Positions 16,039 through 23,271 are shown, counted from the stretch's first letter. The stretch: 64,000 nucleotides of DNA from Capnocytophaga sp. oral taxon 338 str. F0234 (GCF_000192225.1 NZ_GL872413.1:2228794-2292793), one strand, 5' to 3'. Program-made: numbers and translations. The notes: generated by a model from the letters alone, not told the origin.

Positions 16039-16174
16039 CATTAAGATTAAAGGCAGGGCAACGCCCACCAGAGAGCGGGACTGCAAAGCTATACGCAATA
16101 GATAGATGTTAAGCCGAGCTTTCGCCCTTTAATTAAAACAAAGACTACCTTACAAAATTAAGGTGGTCTTTGTT
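16039..16174 (+). ncRNA. Putative structured small RNA with own promoter and terminator
   Basis: About 135 nucleotides with no convincing reading frame. An outer stem ATTAAAGG (16046-16053) with CCTTTAAT (16126-16133) closes the body. Inside are GGGC-AAC-GCCC (16056-16066) and AAAGCT (16085-16090) with AGCTTT (16117-16122). It ends in a 16-base stem, AACAAAGACTACCTTA with TAAGGTGGTCTTTGTT (one wobble), around CAAAAT. Start and end are estimated from the promoter and this hairpin. It matches no RNA family I know. It lies where an immunity gene for the upstream toxin would be expected. Confidence 0.6.
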
Positions 16175-16213
16175 ATATTTGTGAACTACCTACTACCTCT
16201 AAAGGGTAGAGGC
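16175..16213 (-). repeat. Likely right-end hairpin of a decayed IS200/IS605 element
   Basis: CCTCTA (16196-16201), loop AAGGG, TAGAGG (16207-16212) overlaps the tnpB stop, next to CTACCTACTACC. IS200/IS605 right ends carry such a subterminal hairpin, and the omega-RNA scaffold of TnpB lies over it. The minus-strand sequence just beyond would be the guide portion of an omega-RNA, if one were made. Confidence 0.4.
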
Positions 16214-16450
16214 TTTGGGAGTCAACACTCCAACTAATGTTGGCAGTTCGTCCCGATCTTGACTCTGTGTTCCACAGATCCTATCTTTTAAAGCAAAGTG
16301 CTTGATATTGATAGAGACGTTCTTGTCTCTATCGTGGTGTGTACCACAATTAGGACAAGTCCATTCTCTATCTTTCAGTGTAAGCTCTTTGTTGATATAA
16401 CCACAGACACCGCACAGCTTGGAACTCGGCTCAAACGATAAATAAAGCCC
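16199..16450 (-). pseudogene. tnpB: tnpB (IS200/IS605 OrfB) C-terminal remnant
   Basis: On the minus strand an open stretch of about 83 codons reads [18 protein letters not shown], then [26 protein letters not shown], and ends in TAG at 16199-16201. This is the zinc-finger (two CxxC pairs) and RuvC-III end of TnpB, the RNA-guided nuclease of IS605-type elements. The frame is closed by TGA upstream, no start codon is present, and the N-terminal ~300 residues and tnpA are missing. The remaining part has kept its frame, so the loss is recent or the piece is tolerated. Confidence 0.8.
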
Positions 16451-16491
16451 TCAATTACGAGAGTTAAAGTTTTACACTTCCCTAAATTAGA

Positions 16492-16576
16492 AAAAATTCA
16501 AAGAAAATTCAAAAAAAGAACAAACTTTACACAAACAGCTATAGCAGCTATTTGCTACCCATGTCATACCTTTGCC
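16492..16576 (+). promoter_or_regulatory. Repeated phage promoter, copy 2
   Basis: Aligned without gaps to 3392-3476 with about 85 percent identity. The A-rich block and AACAAACTTTACACAAACA are kept, and the -7 element TACCTTTGCC is identical (TACCTTTG 16567-16574). It starts transcription about 15-20 bases before the scaffold gene ATG at 16597 and probably drives the head-tail-lysis operon. Confidence 0.7.
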
Positions 16577-16596
16577 ATATTAATACGTAATATATT

Positions 16597-17289
16597 ATGC
16601 TTAAAGAAAAAATCTTACAAGCGCTCAAAACTAAGTATGCAGCATTAGGGTTGAGTGCACAAGTGCTCGAAGGAGTAGCCACTAATTTAAGCACTTTCGT
16701 AACCGAAGAAGCACAAGTAGAACCAGCTATTGCTGGGGCTGAATCTATGCTAAAACATTTCCAATCGTTTGCCGATAGTCGAGTAAACACTTTCAAAACA
16801 GAAAGCGAAAAATACAAGAAAGAAGCTGAGGATTGGAAAGCCAAGTTCGAAAAGGGTAACGAACCCGCTAACACGCAACCTACACAAGGAAGCAACCAGC
16901 AACAACCTAATCCGGAACTCACCGCCGTGCTTGAAAAGCTCAACGCACTGCAAAACACATTCACAGAGTTCCAAAAAGGTCGCACATCCGAAACCCTTAA
17001 AGAACAATTCATCAGGGCAATGAAAGAGAAAAACATCCCCGAAAGCTACTACACTCCCGCACTTGCAGGGCGGGAATTTGCTGACAATGCTGCCGTAGAA
17101 ACTCTTACTATCGAAGTAAGCAACGGCTTTGAAAAACAAAAACAAGAGCTTGCTGATTTGGGTTTCTCTTACTCCAAAGCCCCCGACAACCCAGACACTC
17201 CTCTTAAAGAGGAAGAGACAATTGCCAAACTCATCGAGCAAGGCACTAAAGAAATCGCAGAAGCCAAAAAAGCAACTGCTACAAATTAA
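16597..17289 (+). CDS. Capsid scaffold protein
   Basis: 230 residues with scaffold character: highly charged, helical, a long coiled coil (about 45-90, with HFQSFADSRVNTFKTESEKY and KKEAEDWKAK), a Gln/Asn/Pro-rich linker (NTQPTQGSNQQQPNP) and a basic C-terminal segment. It lies two genes before the major capsid gene, as usual. It would guide capsid assembly and then leave or be cut. It is the first gene after promoter copy 2. Confidence 0.7.
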   Translation: MLKEKILQALKTKYAALGLSAQVLEGVATNLSTFVTEEAQVEPAIAGAESMLKHFQSFADSRVNTFKTESEKYKKEAEDWKAKFEKGNEPANTQPTQGSNQQQPNPELTAVLEKLNALQNTFTEFQKGRTSETLKEQFIRAMKEKNIPESYYTPALAGREFADNAAVETLTIEVSNGFEKQKQELADLGFSYSKAPDNPDTPLKEEETIAKLIEQGTKEIAEAKKATATN

Positions 17290-17310
17290 TAACATTAAAT
17301 AATAAACAAA

Positions 17311-17886
17311 ATGCCAGCAGGAATTAAGTATGATCTCAAAGGTCAAGATGTAGAGAAAGAACTCTACAATGTTAAATCAGGCTACCGATTGGCAGGAGGT
17401 TTTAATATTAATGATGAAGATATAGCAGATGGTCAATATATACCTGTACTTGCGCCTTTGTCTATTGATTTTAAAACACGAACCGCTAAAGTGGCAAAGA
17501 GTGTAAAAGCTGTTGAAAATATAGACAACACTACTCTAAAAGTCCAGAAAGGAAGCCTTGTAAAAAAAGGAATGCACTTGGGTACCGGTAGCAAGGGCGC
17601 AACCATTACCGCTATAGATACCTCCAATGCCAATTATGACACCCTTACCCTTTCCGCTACCATTACAGGAGTGAAAACAGGAGAAGTACTTTTTGAAGCC
17701 AAAGCAGACACAGGTAAAGATGTCAAGAACCCCGCCAATTTCCTTAACTATGCACATGTGAAGAAAGAAGCTGGTGCAACTGTTACAGCTCTCGGACAGG
17801 CTTATGAAATCCAAACCGAAAAGCTATATGCTCCCGTATCGGAACAAGATAAGGAAACACTTGGGGCAAGATTTATGTTCATCTAA
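17311..17886 (+). CDS. Head fibre / decoration protein
   Basis: 191 residues. The Gly/Thr/Asp-rich beta pattern with repeated short strands (LKVQKGSLVKKGMHLGTGSK, GATITAIDTSN, YDTLTLSATITGV) resembles phage head-fibre or decoration proteins that bind the outside of the capsid. It lies between scaffold and major capsid genes, where these are often found in Bacteroidota phages. No catalytic motif. Confidence 0.6.
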   Translation: MPAGIKYDLKGQDVEKELYNVKSGYRLAGGFNINDEDIADGQYIPVLAPLSIDFKTRTAKVAKSVKAVENIDNTTLKVQKGSLVKKGMHLGTGSKGATITAIDTSNANYDTLTLSATITGVKTGEVLFEAKADTGKDVKNPANFLNYAHVKKEAGATVTALGQAYEIQTEKLYAPVSEQDKETLGARFMFI

Positions 17887-17900
17887 AAAACACTCAAACA

Positions 17901-18974
17901 ATGATTTTAACATTAGAAAAACTCTTTAACAGCCCTCTCATCATTAAAGCGGTAATTGATAGGGTAATGCAAACTACCATTGATACTATCGTATGGAAGC
18001 GATACTTAGATTTTGAAGAAACCAAATCACGTTTGTTCAAAACCTATCTCGGCACAGTTACTGGTGTAGTAATGGGATCTATTATCGATAAGAACTCAGG
18101 AAAGCCTATCCGTGAACGCAAAACACTTGGTAGTGGTACTGGTGAGGTTGCCGATTTGGGTAACTCTTTCCAAATGGATAACGAACGTCTTAGTATCGTG
18201 CAACAACTCATCGACAAGTACAATGAGGCAGGAGCAGGGCAACCCGCCGTACTTACCGAAATTATCAATTACCTTGCAGACGATATTCGCCAATGTACTC
18301 TCGCTCCTCATAAGCGTATGGATTATGTAGTGGGGCAACTCATCTCTACCGGTGAAGGCGAAGTAAAATTAGACGACAACAAAGAGGGTATAACCCTTAT
18401 GAAAATGGAACTCCCCGTGATGAAATTCAACCCCACCAGTGCCGAAAAGCCTAATTTCATTGCCTACTTGCAAAAGATAGTGGAAGAAACCAGAGCCAAA
18501 GTAGGCACTTTTGCACTTATGGAAATGACACGTAGCACTTTCAACAAACGTATCGTGGCTTCCGATGAGTTCAAAAGCACCTATAAAATGGTATTAGGTG
18601 GCGCACAAATAGGCGTTGCGGGAGGTATCATCACCGAAGCAATGGCAAACCAGCTGCTCACTGGGATAGGATTACCACCTATCCGTATTGTTGAGGATTA
18701 CGTGGTAAAAGAAGACGGAACAAGTACCAACATCTTTGCTAATGAACGTATTTCCTTGTTGCCTACTGCAAAAATTGGGAAAATGATGTGGCATCAACCT
18801 TACGAGCTTGCTGACCGTGTTCCCGATAGAGCCTACACTGTATTAGAGGGTGGTCATTTTATCACCACTAAACGTACAGAAGAAGGTCGTTTTATAGAGT
18901 ACGGCTGTGAGTGGATACCAAACATCACCGCTCCTCAGCGCATGGCAGTGATTAACACTTCTAATATGGGCTAA
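17901..18974 (+). CDS. Major capsid protein
   Basis: 357 residues, a normal size for an HK97-fold capsid protein. The N-terminal arm (TLEKLFNSPLIIKAVIDRVM) and the central helix with DNERLSIVQQLIDKYNEAGA, then DYVVGQLISTGEGEVK, and the C-terminal PDRAYTVLEGGHFI and ITAPQRMAVINTSNMG fit the family pattern. Position after the scaffold and before the connector genes supports the call. Confidence 0.82.
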   Translation: MILTLEKLFNSPLIIKAVIDRVMQTTIDTIVWKRYLDFEETKSRLFKTYLGTVTGVVMGSIIDKNSGKPIRERKTLGSGTGEVADLGNSFQMDNERLSIVQQLIDKYNEAGAGQPAVLTEIINYLADDIRQCTLAPHKRMDYVVGQLISTGEGEVKLDDNKEGITLMKMELPVMKFNPTSAEKPNFIAYLQKIVEETRAKVGTFALMEMTRSTFNKRIVASDEFKSTYKMVLGGAQIGVAGGIITEAMANQLLTGIGLPPIRIVEDYVVKEDGTSTNIFANERISLLPTAKIGKMMWHQPYELADRVPDRAYTVLEGGHFITTKRTEEGRFIEYGCEWIPNITAPQRMAVINTSNMG

Positions 18975-18975
18975 G

Positions 18976-19284
18976 ATGACTAAAAAGGATTATTTCCGTC
19001 AAAGGTTCGCCTCTTTAGGACTATCTCTATCTGATGCAGACCTTTTAGACTTAAACATTCCCGATTTATCAAACGAAGCCACCGTCGATGAGCAAAAGAA
19101 ACTCTATATTACTTTCATCAAGTTCATTCCTCAAATGTTATTGCACCCAAGTTCAGTATCAGAAGGAGGTACAAGTCTATCACGTGCCAGCAAGGACGAT
19201 ATTATCGCATTCTATGGCAGTGAATGCAAGCGGTTAGGACTTAAAGACGAACTCACTAAGAAACCCAGAGTAATATTTATATGA
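18976..19284 (+). CDS. Head-tail connector protein (DUF6706-like)
   Basis: 102 residues, helical, directly after the capsid gene (one base between stop and start). The layout (DYFRQRFASLGLSLSDADLL, PRVIFI end) fits the small adaptor proteins that attach to the portal and are annotated as DUF6706 in Bacteroidota phages. It overlaps the next gene by four bases. The role is mainly inferred from position. Confidence 0.55.
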   Translation: MTKKDYFRQRFASLGLSLSDADLLDLNIPDLSNEATVDEQKKLYITFIKFIPQMLLHPSSVSEGGTSLSRASKDDIIAFYGSECKRLGLKDELTKKPRVIFI

Positions 19285-19601
19285 TATTAGATAACGGCAC
19301 TTTGCAAGTGCAAACTATAGTAGGTGGTGAGCTTGTAAATGGTATACCACAAGTGGGAACTACCCAATGGAGCGATCCCATACCTTGCCACATTGTAGCT
19401 AATACCTATAACCAAAAAGGAACTTTTAAGGATAGTACTTTTACTCAATGTTCATTTACGGTATGGTTTGACTATGGGGTGCATATTTTTAAAGCTAAAA
19501 GGGTACGACTTATTAATAATAAAGGGTACGACTTAGGAGAGTTTGAAGTACAAAGCATTGAGCACGCCGATTTAGTGGGTAGAACCAAAATCACTGTATA
19601 A
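19281..19601 (+). CDS. Head-closure / head-tail joining protein
   Basis: 106 residues, strongly beta-stranded (GTLQVQTIVGGELVNGIPQV, TQCSFTVWFDYGVHIF, LGEFEVQSIEHADLVGRTKI). It has the small-barrel character of head-closure (stopper) proteins such as SPP1 gp16. It overlaps both neighbours by one to four bases within the connector block. Motif support is weak; order supports it. Confidence 0.55.
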   Translation: MILDNGTLQVQTIVGGELVNGIPQVGTTQWSDPIPCHIVANTYNQKGTFKDSTFTQCSFTVWFDYGVHIFKAKRVRLINNKGYDLGEFEVQSIEHADLVGRTKITV

Positions 19602-19984
19602 TGATAGAAGGAAAGCTAAACATTACCTTTGATAAAATCAAAGAAAAGTATATCAATGAAGCTACAAATAAATTCATTGAGGTTGGCGAACGATGTATCA
19701 TTGAAGCACGAGATAATGGGGCATATACCGATAGAACGGGCAACCTTCGTAACTCGGTAGGTTATGTAGTGCTACTAAATGGGGTAGAGAAGTCTCAAAG
19801 TAATATTTCTAAACTAAACCGCACCCATATTGAGGAAATCAAAGCCCAATATCCAAAAGATTTAGTTCTGATTGTAGTAGCAGGAATGAATTATGCCGCT
19901 TACGTAGAAGCAAAAGGATTTAATGTACTCAGTAGTGCGGAGCTAATGGCTAAAAATATCTTAAAACAATTATTTACCCTATGA
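19601..19984 (+). CDS. HK97 gp10-like tail-completion protein
   Basis: 127 residues. The segment AYTDRTGNLRNSVGYVVL (about 46-63) is the typical HK97 gp10 signature (tDxTGnLRnSi), followed by AGMNYAAYVEAKGFNVL (about 93-109), as in the family (YA.yvE.....v). Such proteins sit at the top of the tail and join it to the head. It is a single-base overlap from the previous gene. Confidence 0.8.
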   Translation: MIEGKLNITFDKIKEKYINEATNKFIEVGERCIIEARDNGAYTDRTGNLRNSVGYVVLLNGVEKSQSNISKLNRTHIEEIKAQYPKDLVLIVVAGMNYAAYVEAKGFNVLSSAELMAKNILKQLFTL

Positions 19985-20382
19985 AAAAAGGAGGTACGCA
20001 AATAGAAAAAGACGTTTTTGATACGTTCAAAAACGAAATAAAGAATTTCATCAGTGGTGATGTATATTTGCAAGGCACACGTCCACACAATTCCACCAAA
20101 GAAGATTGTGTAATTGGCTACCTTACAGGTATCAACAAAGACATACAAGAGGGTAAGGTAAATATCAATTTCTATGTGCCTAAAATTAATATAGGCACAC
20201 AAAAGAACGTGAAGAACATCGCTCGTATCTTGGAAATTGAGGAGTTTATGAGCCAATTGGTACGACGTATAACCGATGAATATTTCTTTATACAAGAACA
20301 AACCATTAACAGTTTTGAGGAAAATGAGTTCCAAAATTTAGTAAATGCCGTCCTCAAATACAAACGATTTAGTAACGATTAA
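19981..20382 (+). CDS. Tail terminator-like protein
   Basis: 133 residues, alpha/beta (DVFDTFKNEIKNFISGDVYL, GKVNINFYVPKI, ILEIEEFMSQLVRR). Size, composition and position after gp10 and before the tail tube gene fit the tail terminator, which caps the tube at its final length. It overlaps gp10 by four bases. Confidence 0.6.
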   Translation: MKKGGTQIEKDVFDTFKNEIKNFISGDVYLQGTRPHNSTKEDCVIGYLTGINKDIQEGKVNINFYVPKINIGTQKNVKNIARILEIEEFMSQLVRRITDEYFFIQEQTINSFEENEFQNLVNAVLKYKRFSND

Positions 20383-20394
20383 AACATTTAAGAA

Positions 20395-20847
20395 ATGGCA
20401 AATATCATAAGCTGGGGGAAACCCAAAATAGAATATGTCAAGTTGGAGAATGGCGAAATGCCTTCTGCTCCCACTTGGAAAGCGTTTCCTACACCTGTTG
20501 AAAACTCGACAAAGTTAGAGACAGAAGAAGGAGATAGCAAAGAAGCTAAAGTAGAAGGTGGTGAAATTATTGCTACCCGTAAGAACGCCAGCAAGTATAA
20601 GTTGGAGTTTGAAATCTACGAAACAGACGACCTTGTTACGCCTATTCCAGACGAAGATGGTATTATCCTTGACCAGTATGCTGTGAGACTTTCACCTGAA
20701 AACAGTAGTGCAAAAGGCTTTATAATGGATAAAACCAATGTTTCGTCTATAAAAACGTGGGACAGTGAGATAGGAGGTAAAATAAAATATACCTTTACGG
20801 CTCTCAAACCCAAAACAGGGAAAATGCTCAAAGAGTACAACGGATAA
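20395..20847 (+). CDS. Major tail (tube) protein
   Basis: 150 residues, beta-rich (NASKYKLEFEIYETDD, GFIMDKTNVSSIKTWD, KIKYTFTALKPKTG). Position between the terminator protein and the tail chaperone, plus the strong hairpin directly after its stop, fit a highly expressed tube subunit. The WGKPKIEYVKLENG opening also fits tube proteins. Function inferred from context and fold-like pattern. Confidence 0.7.
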   Translation: MANIISWGKPKIEYVKLENGEMPSAPTWKAFPTPVENSTKLETEEGDSKEAKVEGGEIIATRKNASKYKLEFEIYETDDLVTPIPDEDGIILDQYAVRLSPENSSAKGFIMDKTNVSSIKTWDSEIGGKIKYTFTALKPKTGKMLKEYNG

Positions 20848-20853
20848 TTATTT

Positions 20854-20894
20854 AGGTAAAAGGTAATAGACGAAAACCTAATTACCTTTTACCT
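20854..20894 (+). terminator. Hairpin after the tail tube gene (attenuator/terminator)
   Basis: AGGTAAAAGGTAAT pairs perfectly (14 bases) with ATTACCTTTTACCT around AGACGAAAACCTA, followed by TTCATCTTTTAATTTT. It lies inside the operon and probably reduces read-through or protects the tube mRNA, so that the tube protein is made in excess over the chaperone. Confidence 0.7.
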
Positions 20895-20916
20895 TTCATC
20901 TTTTAATTTTAAGAAT

Positions 20917-21405
20917 GTGGATATTCAACAAAAGACAGCTCAAACCATACTACAGCAGGAACAATCTGTAAATATAGCGGGTAGCACTTACCAAGTTTCA
21001 CAACCTACCCTTGCTACTCTTATTCTTGTATCTCAAGAAATTGCTCATATACCAATGGAAGAAATCAACAAGGAAAAAGCATTAGGCGAAGCTTTCAAAA
21101 AAGCTATCCATGGCAAACATATAGCTCGTGCCCTCGCTATAATGATACTCGGTGCTTCCAATCCCAAAAGGACCTTATGGAAATGGTTTAAAAATATCTT
21201 TAGTTGTCACTACAAAAAACAAATCCAAGCACTCACAGACAAAATACTATATCAACTAAGCATACAAGAAGCGGGGACACTTTTTATTCAGCTACTCGGC
21301 AAAATGCAGACTTCTGATTTTTTTATGCTTATCACTTTCCTAAACGAAGCAAACATGCTGAAACCGATAAGGAAAGTGAGCGAAACGATAGCCTTTGGGC
21401 AATAG
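20917..21405 (+). CDS. Tail assembly chaperone, short form (GTG start)
   Basis: 162 residues from GTG at 20917; no ATG fits better. Mostly helical, in the position of lambda gpG between tube and tape-measure genes. A run of seven T at 21318-21324 in the frame T TTT TTT is a candidate -1 slippery site. The -1 frame after it stays open for about 90 more codons to TAG at 21600, like the gpG/gpGT pair. The GTG start and the upstream hairpin should keep its level low compared with the tube protein. Confidence 0.75.
   Translation: MDIQQKTAQTILQQEQSVNIAGSTYQVSQPTLATLILVSQEIAHIPMEEINKEKALGEAFKKAIHGKHIARALAIMILGASNPKRTLWKWFKNIFSCHYKKQIQALTDKILYQLSIQEAGTLFIQLLGKMQTSDFFMLITFLNEANMLKPIRKVSETIAFGQ
21318..21324 (+). 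other. Candidate -1 ribosomal slippery heptamer
   Basis: GAT TTT TTT ATG in the chaperone frame presents T TTT TTT for tandem slippage. The -1 frame is blocked by TGA at 21315 just upstream and opens exactly from here. Confidence 0.6.
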
Positions 21406-21602
21406 TCGGTGGTTTTTTAAAGCAATATCCTAATGTAACTTTTAACGAGGCTCTATATGATATTTCCTTTGCAAACATCATTCTATATAACAGTGTAATA
21501 CCTGAATATTTGTATAACGATGAAAAGGACAAAGACAAAATAATAACCGACAAAAGCCCCGATTACAACAAGGAGTTAGATAAACTTATCAATCAATCGT
21601 AG
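21318..21602 (+). CDS. Tail chaperone frameshift extension (gpT-like), no own start
   Basis: The -1 frame from 21318 to TAG at 21600-21602. The strongly protein-like part reads SLWAIVGGFLKQYPNVTF, then NEALYDISFANIILYNSV and IPEY. It contains no Met codon at all, so it cannot be an independent ATG gene and must be made by frameshifting from the 162-residue chaperone. It fills the space up to the next gene (one base before 21603). In lambda-type phages the long form binds the tape measure while the tube polymerises; the same is inferred here. Confidence 0.7.
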   Translation, partial: FFYAYHFPKRSKHAETDKESERNDSLWAIVGGFLKQYPNVTFNEALYDISFANIILYNSVIPEYLYNDEKDKDKIITDKSPDYNKELDKLINQS

Positions 21603-22211
21603 ATGAAAAAAATTTTACAATGGCTTATAAAAGTTAAACTAAAAATAGCAATATGGGCTACCCCCTTGGTGCTGCTCTTTTACTTTGATGATAGGATACA
21701 CTTAAGGGATAGGATTTATTACTTCTTTCTCGCATTCTTTAAGAGTATTCCGCTTTTGATGTTGTACTCGTACTTCTCTATGTGGAAAGACAAAAATGAG
21801 TTCTTTTACGCAGGTATATGTACAGCATTATTAATCAATGCTTTGGTTGGAGGGGTATATCATTTTAAGGCAGGAACTTTTAGCATTAAAAAATTTCTTG
21901 TCAAGAATACAGAAATGGTATTTATCATAGTTGCTGTATATATTTCATTATCATTGCTTAGTATTCCTCTTGATGAATCTGAAATGGGTAAGATATTTAA
22001 AATCGTAGTACAACTCACCACATTATTATATCCAGTGAGTAAAACCCTAAAGAACGCATTTATCCTTACAAACGGGAAGTATCCTCCACAATTCATTATG
22101 AAAGCGTTGTACAATTATGAGCGGGAGGGGAAACTCAAGGATTTCTTTGATAAGATTAACAAGGGGATGACTGAAAATAATAAAGAGGGAAAAGAGGAAG
22201 AAAATAATTAA
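21603..22211 (+). CDS. Polytopic membrane protein, holin candidate
   Basis: 202 residues with four to five hydrophobic segments: IAIWATPLVLLFYF, YYFFLAFFKSIPLLMLYSYF, FFYAGICTALLINALVGGVY, EMVFIIVAVYISLSLLSI and a weaker one around VQLTTLLYPVS. The tail is long, charged and cytoplasmic (DKINKGMTENNKEGKEEENN). It directly precedes a muramidase and a spanin-like lipoprotein, so it is the likely holin. It matches no holin family that I can name and is larger than most. Confidence 0.6.
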   Translation: MKKILQWLIKVKLKIAIWATPLVLLFYFDDRIHLRDRIYYFFLAFFKSIPLLMLYSYFSMWKDKNEFFYAGICTALLINALVGGVYHFKAGTFSIKKFLVKNTEMVFIIVAVYISLSLLSIPLDESEMGKIFKIVVQLTTLLYPVSKTLKNAFILTNGKYPPQFIMKALYNYEREGKLKDFFDKINKGMTENNKEGKEEENN

Positions 22212-22227
22212 TTAAAATATAACGAGG

Positions 22228-22731
22228 ATGACAAAAAAAGAATTTATAACTAAATACAAGCCCTTTGCGCTTGAAACAGAGAGAAAGATAGGGATTTCTC
22301 ATTTGTTTATTTTGGCACAAGCAGCGTTAGAGAGTGGCTGGGGAGAAAGGGCGCCTGGGAATATGTTTTTTGGAGTGAAAGCAAAAAAAGATACACCAAT
22401 AAATAAAAAACAACTGATAAGAACTACAGAAGTATTGGGTACTCCTAATGAAAAGAGCAAATTTCCTGAAGTGATTAGTATCACAAAGCGCACGGACGGA
22501 AAATACTTGTATATCGTACGAGATTGGTTTATGAAATACGATACCCCAGAGGAGTGTTTTACAGACCATGCTAATTTCTTTTTCAGGAACAAGCGATACG
22601 CAAAGGCATTGCTTGTAAAATCCGACCCATACAAGTTTGCCGAAGAAGTAGCTAAGGCAGGGTATGCCACTGCTCCGAACTATGCAGAGAGCTTGAAAAA
22701 ACTCATAGGAGAAATTGAGAAAGTAAAATAA
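22228..22731 (+). CDS. Endolysin: glucosaminidase/muramidase (GH73, FlgJ-type)
   Basis: 167 residues, a single GH73 catalytic domain. The catalytic region is LFILAQAALESGWGERAP (about 26-43) with the acid Glu in ALESGWG; NMFFGVKAKK and the FMKYDTPEECFTDHANFF segment follow as in the family; YATAPNYAESLKKLI ends the domain. It would cleave the glycan strands of peptidoglycan. It has no signal peptide, so it needs a holin for export, and a holin candidate precedes it. Confidence 0.9.
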   Translation: MTKKEFITKYKPFALETERKIGISHLFILAQAALESGWGERAPGNMFFGVKAKKDTPINKKQLIRTTEVLGTPNEKSKFPEVISITKRTDGKYLYIVRDWFMKYDTPEECFTDHANFFFRNKRYAKALLVKSDPYKFAEEVAKAGYATAPNYAESLKKLIGEIEKVK

Positions 22732-22740
22732 CAGTTATGT

Positions 22741-23271
22741 ATGAAAAAGATTATGTATTTACTCTTAGCCCTTCTGCTATTAGGTGGTTGCAGGAGCAAG
22801 AAATCAAGCCGAACCGAGCTGAAAGAAGAGCAAAAGAGCGAAAGAAAGGAAGTCAAAGACAGTTCTACACACGTAGAAAAGACCCAAAAGGTAAGCACTT
22901 TTGACCTTCAGCAGTCCCAATCGTACGAAATCACCCTTGAGAGTGATAAGGACTCTGTTGGAAATGCCAAAGAATTGTTTTACAACCATGTGAGAGACGG
23001 AACAAGCGAAACAATAATCGTACGAGGGGGAATAGTTAAGTTAAAAGCAAATAGTGTAATAGAAAAAGACCTCGTGCAAGTTAATAATGAAGAAAAAGAA
23101 GCAGTAACTACTAACAATAATTACAGCTATAAATCACAATCAGAAATGCAACAAATCACTAAACAAAAGGAAGTCAAAAGGTTTAATTTTATCTTAATAA
23201 CAATCGTTCTATTACTTGGAATAGTAGTTTTTATTATTTGGAGATTTAAGTTGTTTAGGTGGTTTAAATAA
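22741..23271 (+). CDS. Lipoprotein with C-terminal membrane anchor, u-spanin candidate
   Basis: 176 residues. The N-terminus is a lipoprotein signal (MKKIMYLLLALLLLGGC) with the lipobox Cys at 17. The middle is highly charged and beta/coil-rich, and a single transmembrane helix (about 149-170, FILITIVLLLGIVVFIIW) is followed by a basic cytoplasmic tail (RFKLFRWFK). An outer-membrane lipid anchor plus an inner-membrane anchor in one chain is the architecture of unimolecular spanins such as T1 gp11, which fuse the two membranes in the last lysis step. It directly follows the endolysin. Confidence 0.7.
   Translation: MKKIMYLLLALLLLGGCRSKKSSRTELKEEQKSERKEVKDSSTHVEKTQKVSTFDLQQSQSYEITLESDKDSVGNAKELFYNHVRDGTSETIIVRGGIVKLKANSVIEKDLVQVNNEEKEAVTTNNNYSYKSQSEMQQITKQKEVKRFNFILITIVLLLGIVVFIIWRFKLFRWFK

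Noticed and set aside
16039-16174. Hammerhead, HDV-like or known riboswitch identity for the small RNA
   Set aside because: I looked for the conserved cores (CUGAUGA/GAAA of hammerhead, and common riboswitch motifs) and did not find them.
16750-17346. Long minus-strand open frame (198 codons) opposite the scaffold gene
   Set aside because: It is an antisense shadow with Cys/Phe/Leu-heavy composition, while the plus-strand frame has clear scaffold features and a promoter.
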